Assembly (NCBI GenBank): GCA_949987565.1
Contig: OX465102.1
Span: 7,924,512 to 7,988,511, forward strand
Length of the DNA: 64,000 bases
DNA from: Luidia sarsii
Lineage: Eukaryota; Echinodermata; Asteroidea; Paxillosida; Luidiidae
Direction: 5' to 3'
The notes beneath the pieces are model-generated. The model searched no databases and was not told the DNA's origin. It worked only from the letters and a program-made list of their open reading frames with translations. Shown one piece after another: positions 33,306 through 44,906 of the stretch. A program made the translations under genes and the position numbers. Every line of letters starts with the position of its first letter. Positions within the stretch are counted from its first letter, which is position 1.

Positions 33306-36300
33306 TAAAAAGTGTTTTAGAATTAGAGTTACATGTATTTAATTCATGTGTTTCAGATTTGAAGGATGGTCACCAACTTTCATAACCAGTGTCATTAATT
33401 ACTCCTTTTGTATTTTTGTAAAAGTCTGCTTGATTCAGCTTGCCATAAGTTCAACTCTTTCAGTTTTAAACAGTAACAATGTGTGCTGATTTCAGAGAAA
33501 CAACTTTACACATACATGTAAAGTTGCTTCATTTTTATGTTTTTCCAAGTAATTTAGTGGCAAGATTTGTATTTTTTCATTTATAACTACATGTACAAAT
33601 ATATTTTCGAGATATTACTGGCAATAAAATACACAGTTGTGATGTTCTCAGGAAAATTAAACGGTTTCTGTTAAGTCTTTTGTTCTTGTGAATTCTTCTA
33701 GAGCAGGCTATGCACCTCCAACACACCAGATAAACTCTGAAATATAACCCCTCCACAGGCACACTCAATGCCACGATACCTATTGCAAACAATGGAATAG
33801 TCCGGCCTGTGTAAACATCTCTCCACAGAGCCAGGGGATTTCAAGGTTACTTGTGCAGTACCACATGCGCGCTGCATTTTCAAGGGTGTCCTTTTGGCCC
33901 AAAAGGTTTCCATATGCAGAGTAAGGGACCAGCAGAATAGCGTTTGCGGGAAGAATGCAGTTGCCGGGCCAATATACCCTGCCTATCTTTCCACAGTCAG
34001 TGGCATACTTCATATGGGACCTGACTTGCCAGTAGAATTATTCTGAAAGAAAATGGTATTTCTGAAAAAATACCATGGCCTCCCAAAAGACAAACCAGTA
34101 TACATGTGCTCGTACATGTACATATGTATACAGTAGTTCACACTACAGTACTATCTCGGGATGTTAATTGTGAATGCTCATTTCATCAAATTAATTCTAG
34201 TTATCTTTCCCCCTTATACCCTACAGGTTCTCGCCTAGGCCAGGGTGTTCCAAAACTGTTCCAAGAATACTCCTCCAACTGTGGTCTTTGTCCTTCACCG
34301 AGATGTTTTAGCAAGGGCAATGAAGGATCTAAACTAACTGCTGGCAAAAATATTGTCCAGATATTGGGGGCACATGTCACAGAGAGATAAGGAAGCTTGT
34401 ACCAGCCAGCCAGTTTTTTCTTCTGAATATAAATTAGCGGTGAAACTGTTGATACTGAAGAGTGAAGATGATGGAGATGATGGTAACAAGTTCTAACAAC
34501 TCATAAAATGCATTGTTGTTTAAATATTGGTGAGAGAATGGAACAAAATTAGTTCTAAACATATTAATAGTAACAAAATGTTTAATTGGGTAAGCAGTTG
34601 ACTGTCTATATCATTGTCTTTTTCATTGTTTTTGGACTTGATTATATGATGTGCATTCATAGCTTATTATTTCCCTTGTAAATGCACATGTATATACGGA
34701 CGTGTGCTAGAGTATTTTCTGGGGCCAAAACTACAGCCTTACAGTAGTAATATTTTTATTTCAAATCACTTGCCAGTGTATGAAGCAGATGTCTGGAATA
34801 CATGTGTACTATAATAAGATGAGATTTGATCACAATAATGAGTGATGGTGATAATGACTACACAGATCATGGTAAAAACTACAGTAAGGGAATAAAGTTG
34901 CAGGTTATTTCTACAATAAAAAAAAGCACATGACTTACCAGTGTATAAAGGAGCTGTCAATGAAACTGAGGGTTTCACATTTAGAAGTCATCATTAGTTT
35001 TTAAGTCTCAATTTGGGTAAACTAAATTTGTTTAAACCCCAAAATTAGTGTTTGTTTTTGAAGTTGTGATATGATATTGAAATTACAATTTTCATTTTCA
35101 TCTACCTTCTCATTTTGCTTTTTGGCCTGTGACCACTCACACCCATGTGTAAGGTACAATATATTTTCTGCTTCACACTTATTCATTTTTTTAGGCAATA
35201 CAAGTTTTACAGTGTAACCATTGAATTGTGTTGACAGTTGTACTTTTTTTTTTTACTTTGTTTCGTGATACTTGATTGTTACTTTTTAAAAGAAATATAA
35301 GGTAAACAATTTGCTTGTTAGAAATGAATTAATATTATAAGTTTAATCTATGACAATTGAATGGGAGATGCGCTTTTCTTTGCAATAATTACAATACCCG
35401 GCCGTGCAGTACATGTACAGTACAGGTGTGCCCAAGCAATGACTTAATAATATTCAGCAGGCTAACTTGGCATTGTCCAATCAGGGCGCGCGCTTTTCCA
35501 TTCAGGTCACAAGGTCACGGATTTTCCTGCTCGAATAATGGCGGCCGATCCCGTACGTTAAAAAGTGGGGGACTCGTTGAGAACTTCAGGTGTATATCGC
35601 ATTCTTAAAACACCTACGATATCATCTTTACGGGGTTTTGCTAGATCAAGGTACACTCTTTCCCATGATTACCTCAGCTAAGAGGAGACTTTTGTTTTCG
35701 TCGAGAAAAATAAGAATTTACGTCGCACTTTTTCAGTCGATTTTTCGGTGAAATAACAAACCCTCAAAATACATATTTTATCATCATTTTGGAAAAGAAC
35801 AACCTTATTGGAGGCACGCATTAGATCTTCAACTACCTAGAAAAATTGGATTTGAAAGGATTTGATACGCTGAGGCATAGAAAACGACAATTTCCCGAAG
35901 CCCTTTTCAAGGCCGCTTTCGCTGTGCTCACGTGACATTCGATTTGTGTGGACGAGAAATTTGGGGTCAACGCGTGACACGTCCACTGGCTGTGGGCATA
36001 GTCAGTTAGGTTGTCGAGGCAGTTCGTCTCCAGACCCCGTGCAGGCAGCATCGTCTATCGTTTGCAACTGACGTCTGTGGAGGGCAGTATAACGGTGAGA
36101 CAGAGTAGTTGTAGCTAGCTATCACTCATATTTTATAACAAGTGGGAAGTAGTGTCAGCTGGGGAGACTGTAGGTTGAGCAGAGTGGCTGGTGACGTTTA
36201 GGCCTGTGTGGTTGGGCAACAGTGTCCCGGTTCGGTGATTGGAGTTGCTGGAAACCTGTCGGCCTGGTCACAGATAGTCACACTGAGGGTATTGGGCTGG

Positions 36301-36790
36301 TACGAGGTTTACTCTTATGTACTTGGGCTAGTATGTGCAGTGGCATAACTTGCTACTGTTGATCGTACTCGGAGCCACAGTGAGGTTTACTGTTGCTATA
36401 GGGTATTTGTCGGGGCGCTCGAGGTTTATGGCACCGTATAGGACTACGTTACGGGTAGCAGTTTATTGGCCTCGATCCTCGAGGTGCTGTTGAAGCCTGT
36501 CTTGTGAGGTTCATTGGTTGCAGAAGTGTACTAATAAAACAGTCAGTGTTCTATCTCTAAGATCCTGTACGTGTACACCGAGGTTTAGATTGGTAGCCAC
36601 GTCAGTTGTTTTCCATTAGTGTTGGTATTTTTCCAACGAACGGACAGGCCTTGGACTCGAGTCCTCCGTTCGTGACATAATCCCCTCTCACGTGTACGTA
36701 ACCGCTCACGTGCATGTGAGGTTAATAAATATTTTTGTGGGATTGTCCAGCTCGCTGTTGGTGTTATTGACCGGCGGCGCAGCAGCGCCA
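33306..36790. other. 3.5 kb without a supported gene
   Basis: 33306-35450 is A+T-rich with only short ORFs. 35460-36780 is richer in CpG: it holds ATAATGGCGGCCGATCCC near 35537, a possible first-exon start followed by a donor-like CCGTACGT, and AATAAA signals near 36535 and 36725. It could be a promoter/first exon or an old LTR. I cannot decide from sequence alone. Confidence 0.35.
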
Positions 36791-36793
36791 CAA

Positions 36794-36989
36794 TACCTTT
36801 TCCGCTCGCTGAAGCGACGGAAAAGCTAAAGACAAAAAAAAAATTAGAACAAGAACAATAGTTTTTTCCGCTACGCGGCGGCAAAGCTAAAAAAATCAGA
36901 ACAAGAACGATAGCTTTTCCGCTACGCGGCGGAAAAGCTAAAAATCCGAACAAGAACGATAGCTTTTCCGCTACGCGGCGGAAAAGCTA
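36794..36989. repeat. Second array of TAGCTTTTCCGC hairpins
   Basis: Four units at about 36794-36828, 36859-36889, 36911-36940 and 36960-36989 with AGAACAAGAACGA spacers. The last two are perfect 12-bp stems with loop TACGCG, identical to the unit at 13980-14009. Confidence 0.85.
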
Positions 36990-37425
36990 AAAATCACGAT
37001 TATTCTGGGTAAACCCGGAGCATTCGCTTAAACTTCGCTCATTTTCAGGGAACAGGGCAAAGGTCACATGGCTTTATTTCCCCAATAGAGGGCCGCAAAG
37101 TAGAACAATCTACAAAAAACATTAAAGGCCCTATACAACATTGGTAAAGGTCGAAAGATTGGCACAGTTGGTGTGTTAAACCATTAAACATTCTAAAAAA
37201 AGCCATCCTGCGAAGGTTTTAAGTTTTAAGCTCAAATGGTTTTCTGAGAAAGGAGAAAAAGGCAAAAAACCGTCACGGTTTTCTCACCGGTCTGTAAGAA
37301 AAGAGAAGATTCCACTGAATTTTTGAACAGCGCCCTCAATATTATCGACGACTGATCTGTGTTGATTATGTCTTCATCACAGACCTATGCACGTTCGAAT
37401 GGCCGTCTGCGTACATGGTGTTACC
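36990..37425. other. Non-coding interval
   Basis: No gene or repeat identified up to the target duplication at 37419-37425. Confidence 0.4.
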
Positions 37426-39324
37426 CAGGGTTCGACATTAGCGGTTGCCCGCTTGCCCGGGGCAAGTAAAATGTTCAGATGTTAAAATTTACTTGCCCGA
37501 TTGGGCAAGTAAAATTTTGATAGTTACATAATTGAAATAATCAAAGTCCTTGCCCAAAACGAGCCAATTATATGTAGATATTGTTCGCATTGTTACGATT
37601 ATAATTCCGAAAAAGCAAAGCTTTTTGCGTCTGCTGACGAACGAGCGCACGCGATCGGCGATCACAGATTGTATCCCGCACCGCTACAGTGTACTGTATA
37701 GCGGCCGTGCGCACGATGTACATGTACTGCACACCGCTTTGGTCCAGTTTGCTGGTAAACATTCGCCCATGCATATAGGAATAGGATCGCCGGGTACCAT
37801 TGAGGATAGAGAAAGCATGCCGCACGTGCATTGTAAACAGCGACTTTCCAGTCTTCGCACCACGATCTTGTTCCCGATTTTGTATTCCGAGACTTGAACA
37901 AAGATTTGAATTGAATCTTGGGGTTTTTTTTCACGGACAGGGAAATAGATTAACGATTGAATATGGTAGGGTACATTATTTTTTTGGTAATGCCCAAACA
38001 CGCAGGGTGGACCAGTACAAGTTGTTGAGTACTTTTTTTTCGTGTCCGATCTTCCTTTCTCAACGGTCTGTTTTGGTTGAAAGTAACGGGATACATGTAG
38101 GCTTTCCGCGCGGACCGAGTTGACATGAAACCCCCAGCCTTTACGGTCGTACTGTGAAATCCATATAAATTTGAAAATTACTTAGACGAAATAATTATGG
38201 AAAATGTGCTACGGAAGTAACTTATCCTCCTCGCAAAAATTGTACAGGGTGGTCACTGGTGTACATGTACATGTACAGTATACTGTACATGAGAATATTT
38301 TTCAGTGTCGGCCTAAAGTTACGATGCTCCGTGGTTTGACGTCGGCCGTGGCGCACAGCCAGAAAACTGCTGCTGCACGCCGAATCATGTCGGTTATTTT
38401 CCCTCCGTACTCCATACTTCTACGAAGTAATTTCTTTATCTTACACAATTTTTCAAACCAAAAATAGCCTTATTTCTTCTTATCATACGGATCTTTACAC
38501 CCCCCAAATTTTATTTCCTTTTGTATTAATTAAATTAATGGCCTTAATCACCAATATCGTGGGAACCGACAATCAACGTTATATTTTTTGGGAGTGCTGC
38601 TCCTCATTTTCATTTTCGGTACGAAGAGGAATATCTTCACAAGAAAACCGTGAATGAATGGTTACAACTTAAACTTATTATTACAGTTATTTTGAATTTC
38701 CTGATTGATCACTTATGCACAGCAACTGTGGCTGTGCAATTCTATATTACTTTTAGTTTTACTTTTAGTAGGCCTACTTCATTTTTGGTTTTAGAATTAC
38801 TTCACCGTAGGGTTACCGTTTGTCACTTCCCCTTGCACAGTAGAATCACTTTGCTTGATCAAGGGCCTTAATCACCAATGCCGTGGAACCGACATTAGAA
38901 TTTTTTGGGTGCTGTTCCACATTTTCATTTTCGGTACGATCTCCACAAGAAAACCGTGAATGAATGGTTACACTTATCAACAGATACTGTATTTTCAATT
39001 TGCCACACGTTGTTTACTGCGAAGCGCAGTGGACTTCGAGCCCAAAGCCCCATACTTTTTCCAAGATCCTGGGGAGAACTCTGATAATGATTATGGGTTT
39101 TGAAAATTTAGAATTATAATAAATCACAGCTTTTAGCAAACTCATAATGTTATTGAAAGGCTTAAGTGATTTAAGATTAAATTGATAACTTCAATTTTTT
39201 AATGTTTTCTTTTATTTTCATTTTCGGGCAAGTAGATTTTCCATTCGGGCAAGTAAAAATATGAAAAGTGATAATTTCACTTGCCCAAAGGGCAAGTGAA
39301 AAAAATTGCTAGTGTTGAACCCTG
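37426..39324. mobile_element. 1.9-kb element with CAGGGTTC inverted ends and 7-bp target duplication
   Basis: Left end CAGGGTTCGACATTAGC and, inverted, right end CAGGGTTCAACACTAGC. The similarity extends imperfectly for about 100 bp through segments rich in ACTTGCCC/GGGCAAGT. TGTTACC flanks both ends (37419-37425, 39325-39331). The termini resemble hAT elements, which make 8-bp duplications, so the class is uncertain. No transposase frame is seen, so it is non-autonomous. Confidence 0.7.
38539..38980. repeat. Internal direct duplication within the CAGGGTTC element
   Basis: 38539-38680 and 38864-38982 share GGCCTTAATCACCAAT.CCGTGG, ATTTTCATTTTCGGTACGA and ACAAGAAAACCGTGAATGAATGGTTACA; the offset is about 325 bp. 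Confidence 0.75.
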
Positions 39325-39331
39325 TGTTACC

Positions 39332-42300
39332 GTAGAGGTTGTTACGTGAATGATTATGGAAACACTGGGCGTAATGTATTTCAGCTAGCTTCAATCTGGT
39401 ACACATGTGTGTCGTTTGAGGCTCAGTTTGAGGCGTTATCCATTTTGATTTTTCTTGTACAGGCACATGTAATGTACATTGTTGTTAGAATTATACTATT
39501 TCAAGAGTTGACTCAAAGTTCCATGGTTGACTCGTCTATGTCCCATACACAGCCTGGGTTTGGTTCAATGGTTCTTGCTATTACCGGTAGTGAGCCCGAT
39601 CTGACGATGAGGGGAATTAAAAAATGACGTTATCCTCGTATTTTATTGATACTCATGCAGGTTCATTAGCAACTTCTAAACCGATAACTCCCTGCCCTGA
39701 TACCTATATTAGAGAAAATACTTCCCTAAATTTGGTAAAAAGTGCACAGTCTTCTCTGAAACTAAGCGCACTGAGTTACATTTACATCTAAAGAGCCAAA
39801 GGCCTCAGAAATGACATTGACGCTGGTAAAATAATTATAACCAAACCAACCATTGAAAAATATTACCCTACGTTAGTTCATATTAGCCTATATGTTAGTT
39901 CTTCCATGGTTAGTTTTGACTTGCGTGCATAAACAAAATCTATTCAGGTTCAGAGGTTTTTTTTTTCGAACCCAGCTAGGACCAGAACACCCATTAATTG
40001 TCCTGTTCGAACTCCAACTGCAGCTTCCGGCTATGACATTTGGAAATAGAAAATTCTCAGGTCCTCGATCAATAGATACGACTTCTTCGATTCGTGAACA
40101 GCTTTCAGTGCCGCGTTCTTCACCAATCATCCCCGGCAAAAGTGTGATGTGTCAATGACGTTATTTGTTCCACCCCCGCCCCCCCCCCCCCAAAAAAAGC
40201 CGGAAAGGATCGAAATCAACTTATGGCTCACGCGTGGATTATAGCTAGTGGAACGTATAATTAAGACAGTGACATAAATTCAATTGCATAGCATAATCGA
40301 GAGCGATGATCGAGTCTGTTTACGAAAGTCGGAACGTCTGCCACCAAATTGTAGCGGGACTGGGCAATGGACAACATGAATTAAAAAGAACTAAACAGGA
40401 TTTCAGGAGAATACAATTACAATTTAATTAGGAACCCAAAAAACGATCCCTAAGAGTACGAATCAAAAATAAGGAAAAACAAACTTGAGACCACAGAGTT
40501 TGAAAAATAGAGGAAACACAGCAGGAAATAAGGGCAAGGAAAACAACTGGTGAAGGTTAAAGTAATGGAGGCAACTTACATAAAATCCCAGGCCCACTCA
40601 AGGTTCCTTCAAGGCTTCAAGCCAAAACCACGCTCTCCACCTCCAGTCGACCCAACTGCTGGACTCTCCCTCAAATTCCAGGCGTCCCCGGTTTTATTTT
40701 GGGGCAAGAGCATCTGCTCATGCAGGGATTATGTAAAGTGGGGATTAGGTATAAGGAATTTAAAGGGCCCCCCACTCCCACAATGAACTTACACACCCTG
40801 CACCCACAATGGGTTACTATACCCCTCGTCCCACAATGTCTCCTCCCTCTCCTCAATCCTCTGTGGCCTGAGCCATGTCCACAAGAGTGAAGTCCTCTAG
40901 ACTCCTCCAAAATAGTTAAAAATAGGGGTCTGATGGGAATGAAAATTCACTACACTATCGGTCACGCCTGCGAAAATGGCTTCCAGCGATAGAAGAGCTA
41001 CCGACTTAAGAGAAAGAGTCTGGTACTTTCCTGCCCCCCCCCCCCTTCCTGTTATGTGTAGCCCATCTAAATGTACCTACTATCTAGCATAGCACGTATT
41101 GTACATGCGCAAAGGAATGGGTTGCGGTTGCGGAGTGAGTGTCCCGTGAAAATCATGTTCGTCCATGGCCAGCTTCGTACCCTCCTGCCAGTACTGCTAC
41201 TGGCTGGTGTTTTTGAAGTTAATGCAATTTCCAACAAATTTCCCTGGATTTCAAGCTCCGGTTTCAGGACATAAAATGTTTTACAAATAAACATTCAATT
41301 ACAATTGCTTAGCGTGTCGCTCCTAGTTGCTTCCATTGGAAGATAAAAATGGGTCTCGTTTAGATTTATCGATGTCCATACCATTGGAAAGGTTTCTAAA
41401 AAAATAAATACAAATGTGCAAGTACTTTAGTAAAGAGGTTGTAAAATGATGAGCCGAGGAAGACTGGGGGCTACTCCCGCAAAGTTTACGCCGGGGCAGA
41501 GGGGAACACGCAGGCACTGGAACTTGGAAGGGCAAGGACACGAAATAGGGGGTGGGAAGAGTTCGAAGAAGAGGCAGAGGTAGGGGATCATTATTGGCTC
41601 CTCAGCAACAGGGGGTTAATCTTCTACGTGAGCAGTGGCAGCAACGTTTACAGCTACTGTATCTCTATATTTCGCTGGGAAGGTGAACAATTGAAAGAGA
41701 ATGTCTCATTGTATGAAAACAAAACAATTTTTAATTTTCAAAATTTCATAAAATTACACGTACATGTAGTATGGAATAATACGCGTGAAAGCTTAAGAAC
41801 AGTAACATTTAACTATTGTCCTAATTCATAACAAAATGTCCATGAAATTAAAGGTAAATCTTTCAAGCAACATAACAATGATTTGTTAGGCCCTAATCCT
41901 TTACACTCAAGTATGTTTACTTTTATGTACAAATTATGGTCTACTGCCCGTCACTGTTGATGGAACACTCACTCTACAAAATAATGTAAGTACATTACCA
42001 TTAATAGTACATGTATCAACAACCTGAGGCAAAGTAAGGGCATACTGATTGTTCAATATGGAATACTTGTTCCCGTGATGTCAATTGCAGCATCTGCCAG
42101 AGTCAACAAATGACACTGCTTGTGGGCAATAACATTGTTCTCAACAGAAAACAAAACTGTTTACAAAAATATAAGAAAAATAAGTGCAAACTGCTTTAAG
42201 ACTAAAACTACCAGCTTTCCATCTTAGTCATTTTTTGATCATCAATATCCAGTGGCCTCTACCCCTTCCTATCTGTTTTGCCACTTTCATTTTCCCTTCA

Positions 42301-42733
42301 TAGGTGAAACCTGCTAAAATAAAAATATCACATTGTTTTTTTGAATTTAGGAAAACAATCCAGAAAAGGAAAACCGAAAACTCAAACTAAAAAAATACAA
42401 TACCCCCAAGACTTAAACCCGTTATCAAATAACAATTGCACAAATAGTGTTCGGTTACATGATAAATTACAGCTTAATGATTTCTTAATTTATTTTAAGC
42501 TACTGTTCATCACTAAGTTTCTTGCAGTAGTTGATGTCTAATTGATCCGTACATTGCAGAGTCAAAAAACAAAAACAAAAAACTCTTAGGAGAAAACTGT
42601 TTGGAAAAAAACCCACTAATAGTAATGATCTAATTAGAGAAAGCTGCAGTCATCAATCAGAATCATGCTTAATTATTAATTTTCAAAATAACTAGGTTTA
42701 GTAAGCCTGTCTGTATGCAGAAGGTACTGATAC
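39332..42733. other. 3.4 kb without a supported gene
   Basis: Short ORFs only. Homopolymer C runs at about 40175-40192 and 41034-41045. A pyrimidine-rich block at 40585-40870 has no recognisable coding content. Confidence 0.45.
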
Positions 42734-43433
42734 CTTAGTGTTCCCCTTTTGTACCCCTGACTTGGCCACACTTGAGTGCCTCAACACACCAAACCAATTA
42801 TCACACACAATTATGAACTCATTTGGATCATTGCCATATCTGCTGCAAAAGTGAAAGTCATCTGAGATAAATCTGCATTTCTGGTTATTTCATGGCCTAG
42901 TGACTTCTCTTGCCAATCATGTCATGTTTCAACTGCTAATGAGGTGTCAACATTATAGAAGATCCCTTGTGCAGCATCGATAGGCTCTGCAAAGATCGCT
43001 TACACGCTGTTCTTGTTGGAAAAGGCTGGCTTGGAAGCTCCGTAATACTTGTTGAACGTATTGTCACTTTGAGATGCTAATAGGTGGGGGACATCTGGCT
43101 CCTCTCTTCAATTATCTCTTTTCAAAGCATCCACTATGATCCTCTCGTTAGATACCTGTACAAGAAATGTATTTTTTCAATGAACATACTCTTATTCTCT
43201 TATAAAGGGATAACCTGACATTATTAAATTTGATTTATTTAGTCTGCATTGTATATTGGTTTAGAATCGACATCTCAAGTAATCAGAGTGAATTTCAGAG
43301 TGTTCTCTGAGGAAACCCAGCTTTTGTGGCCAGTTTCAGTATTTACCTCAGATTGTAGCAATACTGCACTAACTCTGATGAAGTCTTGTCCGGGAGGGAA
43401 TCAATCTGCTTACAATCATCTGGCCAGCTTTGA
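42734..43433 (-). pseudogene. Exon-like pieces of an unrecognised gene
   Basis: Three minus-strand pieces look spliced. 43347-43433 lies between an acceptor (GAAGCTTCAG) and GTAAAT; it encodes a Trp-containing peptide ending KTSSELVQYCYNL, similar to the third helix of a SANT domain. About 42900-43155, after TTTCTTGTACAG, reads NERIIVDALKRDN, then a stop, then EEPDVPHLLASQSDNTFNKYYG. 42734-42842, between TTTCACTTTTGCAG and GTATCA, encodes RYGNDPNEFIIVCDNWFGVL. No family was recognised. Stops in the middle piece indicate decay, and the three may not belong to one gene. Confidence 0.35.
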
Positions 43434-44207
43434 CTGAAGCTTCAAACGACTCCTGACATCAAATGCTGAAAAATAAGGTTGGAATATGTGATTAAATTTG
43501 CGGCAAGTAATACTGTACTTGTATACATGCATTGTATCAGGGGCCCTTTGCGCACAATATGTGATAATATTTTCACTATGTGAATTTCAAATTATTGTCC
43601 TGTTTAATCCACTTACGTCAAATGGAATGTTGATTTTTTTAATCCATGTATAATTTTAGACAAACGAATAAGGGAAAAGTGACTTGGAACTTTAGCACAC
43701 TTTTGAAAAATGGCAAAGAAAACTTTGTGTTGTGCGCTCAAAAAATTCCAGGCTTTACACGTTGTAATTAAGAGAGGGAGGACGAGCGAATTTACTGTTG
43801 TTGCTTCCGTTTACTCTCTTAATGAAATTAAATTCAACAACTGTGTCGTTTACACCTGAAATGATAAATAAAACACTAATAAGGACAATGCACAATGGAA
43901 AAACCGCGTTTCAAGAGACAATCATGCAATTTCTTAGCAAGGAAACTTACAACTTCTCAAAGGAAGTTAACCCAGTAAAACAAACGCCTTGAAAGAGACT
44001 TTGCTGAGGACGAATTACAAAAAAACCCAGAAAAATTGTCACTCCGCCACTGATCTGTGCGTGGTCTTGCCAAACCTAATCCTCCAACGCCTACACCCCT
44101 AAAAAAGTAGTCCCACTAATTAAGAGCCAAACAAACAACATTTCCTTTACCAACATGATCCAACAAGAATAATCAAACCCTAGCAAACATCACTTCTGAG
44201 TAGCTAC
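43434..44207. other. Non-coding interval
   Basis: A 64-codon plus-strand frame (43798-43992) has no recognisable domain. Nothing else seen. Confidence 0.4.
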
Positions 44208-44824
44208 TGTTATGATACTTGACTAGCGGAGGACGACTCAAGAACACAAGCCAAAAGAACTTCTATAGTGCTTCAACATAATTTAATACAACTAATAAAA
44301 CATAATTACAAAGTCTAACTCCCAGCAGCGGTGACGCTCCAAGGACAGGCCGACGGCTACTCGCTTGTGTTGGGCGTGTCTTAGTCTTATATAGCCCAGG
44401 ATCTATGTTATATTACTACGCCGGAACAGTCCTTTAAGTAGTCCCTTAACACTACTCAAGGGCCACCTAATAAATCTTCAAACGACACAGTCAGCAAGAA
44501 GGAAATATGCATGTACACATGTACACGTACAAGTAAGTAACGTAATGTAAACAATTAAATGTTAATGGTTAAGAATCGCGGAAAACACTACCCCAAGAAT
44601 TCCCAAGGGGTCAAGAAAGGACTAGGGAAAACAGAAAAACATACCTTACAAAGTGGATGTAAATTCTAGGAAAATAAGTGGCTCTGGAGGTTAATGAGCG
44701 AGACGAAATGAGGACGAGATCTCAGAAGCAAACTGCTGTGATAACGTGCGAGAAAACTCCTCCCGAGCTAGTCTCTAAATCAGCCGCAATACGGCCCCGC
44801 AAGCAAGGAAGGTGAACCATGACA
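44208..44824 (-). repeat. Candidate solo LTR
   Basis: On the minus strand it starts TGTCATGG and ends CATAACA. A TATA box (CTATATAAG, 44386-44394) lies about two thirds of the way along. No target duplication or internal region was found, so this could also be a promoter of another kind. Confidence 0.35.
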
Positions 44825-44828
44825 CTTT

Positions 44829-44906
44829 GTCTTGACGGGGACTTGAATCTGAGACCTCTGGTTTTGCACACCAGTGCTCTTCACATCTCAGCTAGCTGTC
44901 CAGTCC
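44829..44906 (-). repeat. tRNA-like sequence with intact box A, anticodon stem and box B
   Basis: The reverse complement has box A TAGCTGAGATG, a 5-bp anticodon stem CTGGT/ACCAG around loop GTGCAAA (anticodon GCA, Cys) and box B GATTCAAGTCC. The acceptor stem does not pair well and the D region is enlarged, so this is a tRNA-derived SINE head or tRNA pseudogene rather than a working tRNA. It lies four bases from the candidate LTR. Confidence 0.5.

Noticed and set aside
33577..34013. Overlapping minus-strand ORFs of about 70 codons
   Set aside because: No domain, no splice support and no repeat relation that would suggest coding.
35537..35560. ATGGCGGCCGATCCC as a host first exon
   Set aside because: The frame stops almost at once and no second exon was found; kept only as a remark.
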